From Sutcliffiella rhizosphaerae (GTDB lineage: Bacteria; Bacillota; Bacilli; Bacillales; Bacillaceae_I), in contig NZ_CAKJTJ010000009.1 of NCBI RefSeq assembly GCF_917563925.1, forward strand, positions 1-64,000: a stretch of DNA of 64,000 bases, written 5' to 3'. The notes below the pieces were generated by a model. That model did no database searches and was not told the DNA's origin. It saw only the letters and a program-made list of their open reading frames with translations. This document shows, piece by piece, positions 49,500 through 58,291 of the stretch. A program made the position numbers and the translations under genes. Every line of letters starts with the position of its first letter. Within the stretch, counting starts at the first letter, position 1.

Positions 49500-51242
49500 A
49501 TGAATTTTCCAATTAAAAAATTTCTTTCTTATTATAAGCCGTATTACAGAATGTTCTTTTTCATTTTGTCATGCGCATTGGTTTCTTCCTTGCTAACACT
49601 TGTTTTTCCATTGCTTGTCCGCTATGTGACGAGCGATGTTTTGGAAGGGGACCTCTCAGTAGCTCTTCATACAAGCTTATGGGTTGGTGTGTGGATGATA
49701 CTACTTATGCTCTTTCAAAATATCACAAACTTTTTTGTTGATTATAAAGGACATGAATTAGGTGCAAGAATGGAAAGCGACATGCGCAGTGAGCTATTTT
49801 CCCACTTGCAAAAACTCTCTTTTAGCTTTTATGACAGACAAAAAACGGGACAATTGATGACACGGGTGACGAATGATTTGTTAATGGTGTCAGAGCTATA
49901 TCATCATGGACCAGAAGATTATGTAAAATATTTTATTCGTTTTTTTGGAGCGTTTATTATTCTTTTGTTTATTAACGTTCCGCTGACACTTGCAGTATTT
50001 TGCTTTTTCCCGATACTCGGTTTCTTTTCTTTATTTTTCAATAAGAAACTGAACCAAGCTCTTTTACAAAACAAAGAGCGCATCGCCGACATTAATGCCC
50101 AAGTAGAAGATGCTTTATCAGGCATTCGTGTTGTTCAATCATTTTCCAATGAAGCAATTGAAATGGAGAAGTTTAATAGAGAGAATATGCGGTTTTTGGA
50201 AAGCCGAAAACGGACATATCTAGCAGAGTCGTATTTCTTTAATGGAATTGGAGCCTTTACACAGCTAATTACGATTACGATCGTCATTTTCGGCACGATT
50301 CAAATTGTGAATATTTCTATGGATTTACCAGATTTAATTACCTTTTTACTTTACAGCACCTTCATGATTGAGCCGATACAACGGCTTACTCATATGAGTT
50401 TACAATTTCAAGAAGGAGTTACCGGTTTTCAACGTTTCATAGAAATAATGAAGCAGAAGCCAGCCATTCAGAATGATGTAAATGCGAAGAAGCTTTCCAA
50501 TCTAACAGGTCAGATTAGGTTTAAAGAGGTATCATTTTGTTATAGCACCTCAGCAAATCCGGTGTTTGAGCATTTAACCTTAGACATTCGTCCAGGCGAG
50601 TATGTGGCAATTGTTGGCCCCTCTGGAGCTGGGAAAACTACGTTATGCTCCCTCATCCCACGTTTTTACGACGTTAATGAAGGCGGCATCTATTTAGATA
50701 ATGAAAATGTAAAAAATTTAGACCTTACCTTCTTACGAAACAGTATCGGTGTCGTCCAACAGGATATTTATCTGTTTTCCGGAACCATTATGGAAAACAT
50801 TCGATATGGACTTCCACATGCAACAAATCAGGAAGTGATAGAAGCTGCTAAAAGAGCAAATGCTCACGATTTTATTATGGAATTACCTAATGGATACGAT
50901 TCAGAAATTGGTCAGCGTGGAGTTCGCCTATCTGGAGGACAAAAGCAGCGCCTTAGTATAGCGCGAGTTTTCCTAAAGAATCCTCCTATTCTCATTTTTG
51001 ATGAAGCGACAAGTTCATTAGATAACGAGAGCGAGAGTATTGTGAAAGATTCTCTTGAGCTTTTATCAAAAGGACGAACAACAATTGTCATTGCTCATCG
51101 CCTATCGACCATAAAAAATGCAGAAAGAATTTTGGTTCTCCAAGACAGGGGGATCATAGAGCAAGGAACACATGAAACCTTGCTTAAACGGGAAGGACCA
51201 TATTCTAGATTATATGCTAGGCAGCTGGACTATCAGCTATAA
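49500..51242 (+). CDS. ABC multidrug exporter, BmrA/MsbA type
   Basis: A 580-residue half-transporter with a six-helix membrane domain (residues 1-320, typical coupling helix RVVQSFSNE) fused to an ATPase: Walker A GPSGAGKTT near 380, Q-loop VVQQDIYLFSGT, signature LSGGQKQR near 480, Walker B ILIFDEATSSLD and H-loop IAHRLST. It should act as a homodimer that exports lipophilic compounds or lipids. The leader peptide and alternative hairpins upstream suggest induction by a translation inhibitor, as for other drug-exporter genes of Firmicutes. Confidence 0.92.
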   Translation: MNFPIKKFLSYYKPYYRMFFFILSCALVSSLLTLVFPLLVRYVTSDVLEGDLSVALHTSLWVGVWMILLMLFQNITNFFVDYKGHELGARMESDMRSELFSHLQKLSFSFYDRQKTGQLMTRVTNDLLMVSELYHHGPEDYVKYFIRFFGAFIILLFINVPLTLAVFCFFPILGFFSLFFNKKLNQALLQNKERIADINAQVEDALSGIRVVQSFSNEAIEMEKFNRENMRFLESRKRTYLAESYFFNGIGAFTQLITITIVIFGTIQIVNISMDLPDLITFLLYSTFMIEPIQRLTHMSLQFQEGVTGFQRFIEIMKQKPAIQNDVNAKKLSNLTGQIRFKEVSFCYSTSANPVFEHLTLDIRPGEYVAIVGPSGAGKTTLCSLIPRFYDVNEGGIYLDNENVKNLDLTFLRNSIGVVQQDIYLFSGTIMENIRYGLPHATNQEVIEAAKRANAHDFIMELPNGYDSEIGQRGVRLSGGQKQRLSIARVFLKNPPILIFDEATSSLDNESESIVKDSLELLSKGRTTIVIAHRLSTIKNAERILVLQDRGIIEQGTHETLLKREGPYSRLYARQLDYQL

Positions 51243-51263
51243 GATTTTCAAACAATTAATAGA

Positions 51264-51289
51264 GCTCTCCTGCTATGATGCAGGAGAGC
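51264..51289. terminator. Bidirectional terminator
   Basis: Perfect 10-bp stem GCTCTCCTGC / GCAGGAGAGC with a 6-base loop, between the convergent exporter and methyltransferase genes. Confidence 0.88.
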
Positions 51290-51291
51290 CC

Positions 51292-52023
51292 TTATTTTAC
51301 TGCTGAAATTAATAAAAACATCGGTCTTCTTCGTTCATCTTTCATTTCAGGAATGTTATTTAATATTTCTTCAGACGGCACTGGCTCTTTCACTACTTTT
51401 ATTCGAAAGCCTGTCTGAATTAAATTGTTCATATAGGTGGAAAGTGTGCGGTGGTATTTAATGACGTTAGCTGTTAGAAACGATGTGTTTCTGACACCTT
51501 CTTCTTGATAAGCGTCAACCGCCCAATGCATGCGATTACCATGCTCATCATAATACCAATCCTGCTTTTCACGAGAGGTGAAAATAGGATGCTCCACAGA
51601 AAAAACAAAGAATCCTCCTTTTTTTAGGCAATTATAAACTTTCTCACAAACAGCTTTAAAAGATTCAAGATAGTGAAAAGCAAGAGAGCTGAAAACCAGA
51701 TCAAATTGATTCTTCTCAAAGCTAATATCCTCTATCGGCATGTTCTGATACGTGATGTTTGAATGGGAATTTATCTCCCTAGCTTTTGTTAGCATTTTTT
51801 CTGATATATCTACTCCAATAACAGAACTAGCCTGTTGGTCTATCATGTATTTACAATGCCAACCATAGCCACACCCTAAATCAAGGACATGCTTATTTTC
51901 AATGGAAGGAATCATTTCTTTCAGTGCATGCCACTCACCCGCACCCTCTAGACCTTTTATAGAACGGGACATTTGTTGATATTGTTTAAAAAAATGTTGA
52001 TTATCGTATTTGTTTTGTTTCAT
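51292..52023 (-). CDS. Class I SAM-dependent methyltransferase
   Basis: About 243 residues: VLDLGCGYGWHCKYMID is motif I near residue 43, VIGVDISEKML motif II, FDLVFSSLAFHYLE motif IV and CLKKGGFFVFSVEHPIF the post-region. The SVEHPIF strand is typical of a widely distributed small-molecule methyltransferase subgroup. Acceptor unknown. ATG 52023 (MKQNKYD) is preferred over one five codons upstream. Confidence 0.87.
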   Translation of the reverse strand: MKQNKYDNQHFFKQYQQMSRSIKGLEGAGEWHALKEMIPSIENKHVLDLGCGYGWHCKYMIDQQASSVIGVDISEKMLTKAREINSHSNITYQNMPIEDISFEKNQFDLVFSSLAFHYLESFKAVCEKVYNCLKKGGFFVFSVEHPIFTSREKQDWYYDEHGNRMHWAVDAYQEEGVRNTSFLTANVIKYHRTLSTYMNNLIQTGFRIKVVKEPVPSEEILNNIPEMKDERRRPMFLLISAVK

Positions 52024-52154
52024 GTCATGTCTCACCAAGATCCTTTATTAGTTACTTGTTCTGTTAAAGAACAATGTTGATATATGATTACTTTCCATAA
52101 GCTTTCTGTAATAACTAAGAACGTATTTTCATAACTCTTCAGGAGTTTACAAGT

Positions 52155-52292
52155 GTGAGCAAAGCCTTTAGCAGTTTATTAAAGTCTAACGGCAAATTAC
52201 TGCATACAAAAAAGAATAAGTCTATCAATCTGGATTTAGAACATGTTTTTATTAACGCTGGTATTGGAGCAATGTGGCTTCTAATACTTTGA
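52155..52292 (+). CDS. Possible 45-aa protein
   Basis: GTG at 52155, nine bases after AGGAG. The product has a basic N-terminal half (SKAFSSLLKSNGKLLHTKKN) and a hydrophobic end (VFINAGIGAMWLLIL). It is the only gene-like item in the 323-bp gap 52024-52346. Family unknown. Confidence 0.35.
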   Translation: MSKAFSSLLKSNGKLLHTKKNKSINLDLEHVFINAGIGAMWLLIL

Positions 52293-52346
52293 AACTATTA
52301 TTAATATGAAACCGTACAATAATTATATATAGAAGGAGGTTATAAT

Positions 52347-52571
52347 ATGTTTGAATACAAATTCGTTAAAATAGAGTTTAAAAAATTATCTGGTAAGCCT
52401 AAGGAAGACTATCGAGAAGTAATTAAAAGTCACGCAGAGGAAGGATGGCGTTTTGTTCAAGTGTTCTCTCCTGACTTTGCCACTTCAGGTGTAGCAGTAG
52501 GTACATATTACGAACTAATCTTTGAAAAACCTTTGCAACAGCAGACTGACAGTAACACTTTTAACAATTAA
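52347..52571 (+). CDS. DUF4177 domain protein, 74 aa
   Basis: MFEYKFVKIEFKKLSGKPKE, then HAEEGWRFVQVFSP and GTYYELIFEKP match DUF4177, a small soluble domain of unknown function. AGAAGGAGG precedes the ATG. Monocistronic with its own terminator. Confidence 0.85.
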   Translation: MFEYKFVKIEFKKLSGKPKEDYREVIKSHAEEGWRFVQVFSPDFATSGVAVGTYYELIFEKPLQQQTDSNTFNN

Positions 52572-52591
52572 ATAACAGAACTTTAGTGAAG

Positions 52592-52637
52592 AATTAAAGG
52601 AAACTCAAAAGATTATCGGGGGTTTCCTTTAATTTTT
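52592..52637 (+). terminator. DUF4177 gene terminator
   Basis: Perfect 13-bp stem AATTAAAGGAAAC (52592-52604) with GTTTCCTTTAATT (52622-52634), then TTT. Confidence 0.85.
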
Positions 52638-52645
52638 AACAGAGG

Positions 52646-53343
52646 CTAATTATTAATTTCCAAGTCATCTAAATACCAGTTTACATAAGTAGACTCTCTG
52701 CAGATTTTTGCTTCCACATTTACGGCTTTAATAAATTCCTCTAAACTCTCCCCTTTATACATAAGAATTGTTTCAAAGGAGTCGAATTCCACCATGAATG
52801 CAAAATCGTTATTTTCGTCTGAAACTAATAATTCTTTATGTGCTAACCCCTGAAAGGAAACCGGGTCAATAGTTTTAATTTCATGCTTCCCTCTCTTTTC
52901 CAAGATAGGGTCATGGTAGTATAAGTGTGTCGCTCCTCTAGAACCTAACAATCCCAATAATTTATCTGAAAGAAAAAGGGATGTATAATCTTCAACAGGA
53001 AGAAAAATATCAGTTTGAACTACTGATATTAACCTTTCACATAAATCCTCTCTTGCATAATCTCTGTTTAATGCTCCAATATATGTCCTCAAAGCCATTG
53101 CCATTTCTGCCAGGCTTGCTAATCCACTTGCTTCTCTCATTGATTCCCAACTTACAGGCTTTCCTAAACGAAGTAATTCTTCATCATTTGGATAATGCCA
53201 TTCATTTGTATCCTTTTTTTGCTGCTCTCCCAGCCATCCGGCATTTTTTCAAAAGGGTTCAGTATAAAGGCAGCAGATTTAAAACCATCTGGTAGCTGCT
53301 TCAATAAAGGTGACTTGTCATTAAAGAAAGGATAGTTTACCAC
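52646..53343 (-). pseudogene. DUF2711-like gene, frameshifted in an A-tract
   Basis: GTG at 53343 opens VVNYPFFNDKSPLLKQLPDG and FKSAAFILNPFEKMPDGW; the frame then leaves the main one at a run of seven A (minus strand) at 53214-53220. One base out of phase it continues DTNEWHYPNDEELLRLGKPV and SWESMREASGLASLAEMAMA to 52646, a good match to DUF2711 from memory. Restoring an eighth A joins the two. The 164-residue piece from ATG 53140 could still be made. The homopolymer makes a sequencing error or slippage possible. Confidence 0.7.
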
Positions 53344-53464
53344 TGCATTTCATCTCCACTCCATAAAAAAATTATTACGGTTGGTACACTCTCGATGTAC
53401 AGTAAGGTAATTCATGTTGAATACAAAATGATACAAGTGATCATTTATACTCAATTGAATTATC

Positions 53465-54118
53465 TCAATTAGTGCTGTAACCTAAGTTAGCTTTCTCTAT
53501 TTTCTCGTACGCTTCTTCAATAAAATTCGGATTAAAATTGTAGTACCAATCATCTGGTATATGTAAGTCCATTAGCAATGATATAAATTCCTCTACTATA
53601 TTTCCATCAAATTGTGTCCAGGAACATTTTCTTAATTCTTTAAATGCTTCCTTGTAGGTCATTTTTGAAACCTTATAATTTCTAACATCATATGTCATAG
53701 CATCAAAAGAATCACAGACTCTTATTATCCTACCTTGAATAGAAATGTCCTCCCCAACCAATCTACGGGGATAGCCAGTTCCGTCCCAGTTTTCATGATG
53801 ATCCCTAATAAAACGGGCAGCACGCGTTTTTCCAAGCTCTTTTCGCACGATTATATTCCCAATATGACAATGACTTTCCACAATGGTTTTTTCAATTGTG
53901 TTCAAGCGGCCTGGCTTTAACAGTATCTTTTTCGAGATCCCCATCTTCCCAATATCATGTAAAAGCGCTGCTACCCTTAAGTCCTCGTCATAAATACCTA
54001 TCTTTTTCGCTAGCATCGATGATAAATACATTACCCTCCAAGAGTGAGGCTTGAAAAGTCTTAATATTTCATTGTCTTGCGCAATATGCTCAAATAGAGA
54101 TTCTGGTGTACGTATCAT
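53465..54118 (-). CDS. HD-GYP domain phosphodiesterase-like protein
   Basis: About 217 residues: LLHDIGKMGISKKILLKPG holds the HD pair, SHCHIGNIIV a further ligand, HHENWDGTGYPRRLVGEDI the second HH-x-GYP motif, and RVCDSFDAMT the last metal Asp. All HD-GYP signature residues are present, consistent with cyclic-di-GMP hydrolysis, but no sensor domain is attached. ATG 54118 behind GGGGGAAT replaces a longer frame to 54223. Confidence 0.88.
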   Translation of the reverse strand: MIRTPESLFEHIAQDNEILRLFKPHSWRVMYLSSMLAKKIGIYDEDLRVAALLHDIGKMGISKKILLKPGRLNTIEKTIVESHCHIGNIIVRKELGKTRAARFIRDHHENWDGTGYPRRLVGEDISIQGRIIRVCDSFDAMTYDVRNYKVSKMTYKEAFKELRKCSWTQFDGNIVEEFISLLMDLHIPDDWYYNFNPNFIEEAYEKIEKANLGYSTN

Positions 54119-54347
54119 ATAATTCCCCCTAAAATACGATATGTATATTATATCGTACAAAAGGAGTGTTTTTTTAGAAAATTCAAACAAATTTGTTTTG
54201 AAAAAGGGAATAAGGGCATGCATAGGAAATGTGATACATACATTTGTTGGAGATTATTAAAGTGCTTAATGGGCCGATTGATAGGGATTGGATAGAAGAA
54301 TTTAGTGAAAGAAATAGGGATATTAACATAGAAGATACGCATTAAAC
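54119..54347 (+). other. Intergenic region with a 34-codon gene-like fragment
   Basis: Promoter region of the HD-GYP gene on the minus strand. On the plus strand a stretch ending at about 54345 reads HLLEIIKVLNGPIDRDWIEE and FSERNRDINIEDTH before a stop. It looks protein-like but has no ribosome site, so it may be the relic of a lost gene. Confidence 0.3.
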
Positions 54348-54385
54348 CAATAAAAAACACAGATATACTCCTGCGTTTTTTATTG
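54348..54385 (-). terminator. Terminator of the YfjL-like gene
   Basis: CAATAAAAAACGCAG pairs with CTGTGTTTTTTATTG on the minus strand (one G-U pair), directly after the stop at 54390. Confidence 0.8.
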
Positions 54386-54389
54386 CTAA

Positions 54390-55088
54390 TTAGTTGTAAC
54401 GCTCATTTAGTTCAAGGAAGAGCTCTCTATCTTCCTCACCAAAACGATCCGTTTTTAATGTACTATTTTCCAACATCTCAATCGAAATTGCTTTTTTGCC
54501 ATCTAATGAAATTTCATATAAACCATTTAAATCCTTATATATTACTTGAACTGATGTAATATTATAGCTTTCACCTAAACTATCTATTATTTCTTTTGTA
54601 AGTTTTGCCGGCATTTTCATACTTTCTTCAGGAGCAATCTTCTCTCGGTTCACAAAGCTTAATAGGTAAATTTTTTGATGAAGTGTGATACTCTCTGAAT
54701 ATTCACCGTTTGCTAAGATTGTACTAAACAAAAATGCTTGTGGTATCTCAATATTTTCATTATACGAGCTTCTTAGCGCCTCGTAATCACCTTGGAATTG
54801 GTTATACACATCATCTGACAGTCTTTCATCAAAAATTTTATTATTTAAAAGATCATAAGAGAATTCACTTCCTAACAGTGGAAGGGAAACATCATAAGAT
54901 GAGTCTTTAAAATTGTAATGTGGTTTAGGAACACTTTCATTAAAGTCATAGACCTGCTCCACATAATTAGTGATTTTGGCTTTTGCTATATTGCTACCAA
55001 AAGGAATTCCATTAAATAAAGAGTAGATCGATAATATGATAGAACCAAAAATAAGAATTATAATTATCTTGAGAAGTCGCTTTTTCAC
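54390..55088 (-). CDS. YfjL-like membrane-anchored protein
   Basis: GTG start behind GGAGGAG. A 232-residue product with one N-terminal helix (IIIILIFGSIILSIYSLF) and an extracellular body: KAKITNYVEQVYDFNESVPK, then EKIAPEESMKMPAKLTKEII, DLNGLYEISLDGKKAISI. The first and second halves resemble the two domains of B. subtilis YfjL, from memory. Function unknown. Confidence 0.7.
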   Translation of the reverse strand: MKKRLLKIIIILIFGSIILSIYSLFNGIPFGSNIAKAKITNYVEQVYDFNESVPKPHYNFKDSSYDVSLPLLGSEFSYDLLNNKIFDERLSDDVYNQFQGDYEALRSSYNENIEIPQAFLFSTILANGEYSESITLHQKIYLLSFVNREKIAPEESMKMPAKLTKEIIDSLGESYNITSVQVIYKDLNGLYEISLDGKKAISIEMLENSTLKTDRFGEEDRELFLELNERYN

Positions 55089-55132
55089 CTCAAAACTCCT
55101 CCACTATAAATTCTTAAAGAAAAAACCATCAA

Positions 55133-55222
55133 TTAACGCAAATCAAGCATTTCAGATAAATAACATGCTGCTAGAAAAATAGGGCATAGAACGACAATCA
55201 GAAAAATAATATTGATTTCCAT
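55133..55222 (-). CDS. Small membrane peptide, 29 aa
   Basis: ATG at 55222 with AAAGGA nine bases upstream, inside the end of the helix-turn-helix gene. The peptide MEINIIFLIVVLCPIFLAAC ends YLSEMLDLR: one helix plus a short polar tail. It sits between the regulator and the YfjL-like gene on the same strand, so it may be part of that operon. Confidence 0.45.
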   Translation of the reverse strand: MEINIIFLIVVLCPIFLAACYLSEMLDLR

Positions 55223-55225
55223 TTT

Positions 55226-55687
55226 TCATTGTCCTTTCTTTTTAGATAGTTCCATTAGTTTTTGGACCGCATCTTCCTTATGAAATGAACTGTACCAACG
55301 AAAATCATCTTCATCTAAAATTCGATAGTGCTGACTGATTACATTTTGCTGCAGGCGGTATGTTTTCATTTTGTTAACTTGCTTCCACCAGACCTTCCCA
55401 CCCATTGTTTTATCCTTTGGTCTATCAATGTTCTTATGCGCAATGGTTTCCATGACTTCTAATGGATCAGCCCCAAGAACAGATGACAATATCTCACTAT
55501 CTCTAAAAAGGGCACAAGTTGCAACAGTCAGTGTCCAGCTAGCAGAAGTACGGCCCTTTTCAATTTGTACCAATGTTTTCTTGGAAATCCCGAGTATTTC
55601 TGCCATTTTATCCTGTGTGTAGTCATATTCAGTCCGAATAAGCTTTAGCTTCGTAGATATTATATTCACAACTTCTTCTTGATTCAT
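55226..55687 (-). CDS. XRE-type helix-turn-helix regulator
   Basis: A 153-residue regulator: the HTH spans about residues 13-62 (KLIRTEYDYTQDKMAEILGI, SKKTLVQIEKGRTSASW). The C-terminal part (GGKVWWKQVNKMKTYRLQQN) is of unknown fold and may bind a ligand. AAAGGAG before the ATG. It precedes the small peptide and YfjL-like genes and could regulate them. Confidence 0.85.
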   Translation of the reverse strand: MNQEEVVNIISTKLKLIRTEYDYTQDKMAEILGISKKTLVQIEKGRTSASWTLTVATCALFRDSEILSSVLGADPLEVMETIAHKNIDRPKDKTMGGKVWWKQVNKMKTYRLQQNVISQHYRILDEDDFRWYSSFHKEDAVQKLMELSKKKGQ

Positions 55688-55806
55688 GTATATTACTCCT
55701 TTTTACTATATGTGTAATTTTACACTTTTTATAAAGATATTACAACCAAAATAGGAAAATATAGCAAAAAAAGATATACCTTCTTTCGACGATGTACCCA
55801 ATGTAT

Positions 55807-56646
55807 TTATTCAAATTGTAGTGAAGATTCAAAACCAGTTAGGACATTTGTATAGATTCTTTCGCCACTCTCTGTTTCTCCTATTTTAAAAATCCCGTAA
55901 CCATTTACCATAATAGTGTGTATTCCCTCAGTTTGCAATGTTAAAATCAACGCATATTCTTTTCCTATTTGCAGCCGATAATCGTGTTCAGAGGTAAAGC
56001 TTAAATAGGTGGTGTCTTGTTCTTCTTTGGATAATCTAGTTAGTTCCATTTTCTCCGCTCTTTGTTGATTAGTAGGATTAGCCATAAAATTTGTTATACT
56101 AATTTCTCCTCCATCTTGATAAATAGTCATAGTCCCACCCAATGTATTACCATAAATAGTTTCCATTATCTCCACTTCAATTGGGGTGAAAGGATCAAAC
56201 GTATAAAAATCTTCTGTTGCTGGTAAAATTTCCGCCTCTCCTTTTGAAAGAATTTTCACTCCTACGATAGAGGTTTTTTCTTCTGTTAATAAGTTATGAG
56301 GAATTTTAGGACTAAACGCCCACTTGTATTGACTATGACTTTCAGATGTAATAATGATATTTTTAGGTGTTACTTTTGGTGTAGACATAAAACTTTTCCC
56401 ACTTAAATTTGCAGCAAAATTTTGTACATTTTCTTCATCGTACATAACAATGTACAAAAAACTAAAACATGCGAAAAAGATGCCAAGTATTGCCATCGCA
56501 AGTTTCATATTAATTCTGCTTCTTTTATTTTGTTCTCGTTTAGACTCCTCTACTTCAATTTTTTTTGCAATTCTTTGGACGCTTTCTCTCTTCATTTTAT
56601 AGTCTTTGGGGAAATCTCTTAATTCTTCATGAAGATTATTATTCAT
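55807..56646 (-). CDS. Anti-sigma factor-like membrane protein
   Basis: About 279 residues: a cytoplasmic N-terminus (EELRDFPKDYKMKRESVQRI), one membrane helix (LAMAILGIFFACFSFLYIVM near 45) and a large extracellular beta-rich domain. It follows and overlaps an ECF sigma gene by eight bases, so the role as its anti-sigma factor is inferred. Its own frame is intact although the sigma gene is not. GGGAGG precedes the ATG. Confidence 0.68.
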   Translation of the reverse strand: MNNNLHEELRDFPKDYKMKRESVQRIAKKIEVEESKREQNKRSRINMKLAMAILGIFFACFSFLYIVMYDEENVQNFAANLSGKSFMSTPKVTPKNIIITSESHSQYKWAFSPKIPHNLLTEEKTSIVGVKILSKGEAEILPATEDFYTFDPFTPIEVEIMETIYGNTLGGTMTIYQDGGEISITNFMANPTNQQRAEKMELTRLSKEEQDTTYLSFTSEHDYRLQIGKEYALILTLQTEGIHTIMVNGYGIFKIGETESGERIYTNVLTGFESSLQFE

Positions 56647-57155
56647 AGAGAGAACCTCCCATTTTTTTCTCAAGCGCTTTTAATGCTCTGTGATAGGTCA
56701 AATTCACTTTACTTTCACTCCAATTTAGGACTTGTGAAGTTTCAGTTACTGAAAGTTCTTTTATTCCTCTATAAATAAGAACGTCATAGTAGGTTTGTTT
56801 TAAAGTTTTCATCGTTGCATAGAGTTCCGCTTTCGTTTCGCTCAATCTTAATAATTCTTCTGGTGAACTATGTAAAAATTCCTTTGAAATCAAATTAAGT
56901 TGGTAGCGACTTTGTTTCTTTTCTTCTTTTTCTTCTTTTTCTTCGCTCATCAATTGCTACATTTCTAGCTATGGTATAAAGCCATGTTTTGGGTTGTGCG
57001 TTTCCTTTAAATTTATGTATGTTTCTAACTGCTCTAATAAATACTTCTTGAACTAGATCTTCCACATCTATTGAGCCAGTATAATAAATAAGAAAGTTAA
57101 AAATATCATCGTGATATTTTAAAAACCAATCAGGCACATCGTTGCCAGCTTCCAT
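56639..57155 (-). pseudogene. ECF sigma factor, frameshifted in a purine repeat
   Basis: ATG 57155 behind GGGGGAAT opens EAGNDVPDWFLKYHDDIFNF, region 2 with SIDVEDLVQEVFIRAVR and PKTWLYTIARNVAIDERR. The frame then goes wrong inside a (GAAGAAAAA)n repeat at about 56915-56945 and ends at 56895. In the next phase KQSRYQLNLISKEFLHS and region 4 (SVTETSQVLNWSESKVNLTY) run to 56639. Removing one A from a run restores a single frame. A-tract slippage, or a sequencing error, fits. Confidence 0.75.
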
Positions 57156-57633
57156 TGCTATTCCCCCATTAAACTCTTATATAAATTAGACGCAAGATTT
57201 CTTTGATAATTTCACTTTTTTAAGGTTGCTGCAAAAAACTTTGGTGTATAAGTTGCCTTTTTGGGAAGATGATTATTTCCCTTTGTAACTGGGGAGAAAA
57301 TCACATAATCAAGGTTTTCGGTGATAAATCAAAGGTATTAGAGGAGAGTATATTAAATATAAAGTGTCCAATAAGTTCATGAACAGAAAAGCAGGGTGGG
57401 AAAACAATTGGTTTTCCTCACCCTGTTTTTTTGATATATTTTGTTGAAGGTTTGTAGCAAGGAATTTGTGCGATACTGAAACCTAGGAAGTTTTATTTTA
57501 AGCACGTAAATGTAAATTGTGTGACTGATTTTTAGAGAAATCTCTTTCTCAGCCACACATAGGGATAATGCGCAAAAAATTTTTGCATTTAGTTTCCTAG
57601 CTTTCCCATGAATTCTTGGAGAAACATAAGCAA
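57156..57633. other. 478-bp intergenic region
   Basis: No convincing gene. It holds the ECF sigma upstream region and an isolated terminator at 57392-57432 described separately. A few short open frames exist but have no ribosome site. A small RNA ending at the terminator is possible. Confidence 0.4.
57392..57432 (+). terminator. Isolated strong terminator without an upstream gene
   Basis: CAGGGTGGGAAAAC pairs with GTTTTCCTCACCCTG (one bulge) around AATTG, then seven T. No plus-strand gene precedes it within the gap, so it may end a small RNA or shield the convergent genes. Confidence 0.75.
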
Positions 57634-58272
57634 TTAATTTATATGTAACAACTCAATAAGTGTTATAATATCTTCTTCGTTACCTGGATCAACATAAATT
57701 AGCTCAGTATTTTCTATAATACTCTCTGTCAATTCTTTCATGTAGTTTTCATCTAAACCTTCCGGAACATTAGTCTCCCAGCGTAAAGGAACATTGTACA
57801 CATTTATGGTGCCATCACCATTCCCGCTATAAGTTACCGAGCCATCTATCATTCGAGATCCAGATAATTGGATAACGTTCTCTGGATAGTTAGCACTAGT
57901 TTCATCATTAGGATTGATAGGTTCGCCAGCTGGAATGTACCGGGCATATAATTCATCTAAGTCTTGATTGACTCCAAGCTGTAACCAAACTCGAGCATAT
58001 TCAATTTGTTCACTTGAAAACTCAGATAATATTCCTCTGTCTTCTTTATCGTCTACTGTTGTAGTCCTTTCTGAATCATTTTCACTTTCCGTACCCGTCT
58101 CTTTTTCCTCACTCGTTGAATCACTTGCATTTATTTCAGTTGTATCCTCTATATTTGAATTGTTTCCTGAAGCTTCAGTGGTAGTTTTTTCTGTTGTATT
58201 TTCCATACATCCTACTAACAATAATAGTATAAGATTTATACTAAAAATCCTTGCTATATTTATTCTTGTCAT
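57634..58272 (-). CDS. Lipoprotein with low-complexity linker
   Basis: A 212-residue lipoprotein: signal INLILLLLVGC with lipobox LVGC, a Ser/Thr/Glu-rich linker (about 25-78, SEEKETGTESENDSERTTT), then a compact domain (FSSEQIEYARVWLQLGVNQD, SGSRMIDGSVTYSGNGDGTI). Bacillus encodes many such lipoproteins with a conserved C-terminal domain; no function can be assigned. GAAAGGAAG upstream. Confidence 0.75.
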   Translation of the reverse strand: MTRINIARIFSINLILLLLVGCMENTTEKTTTEASGNNSNIEDTTEINASDSTSEEKETGTESENDSERTTTVDDKEDRGILSEFSSEQIEYARVWLQLGVNQDLDELYARYIPAGEPINPNDETSANYPENVIQLSGSRMIDGSVTYSGNGDGTINVYNVPLRWETNVPEGLDENYMKELTESIIENTELIYVDPGNEEDIITLIELLHIN

Positions 58273-58291
58273 GTTCTTTTATGCTTCCTTT

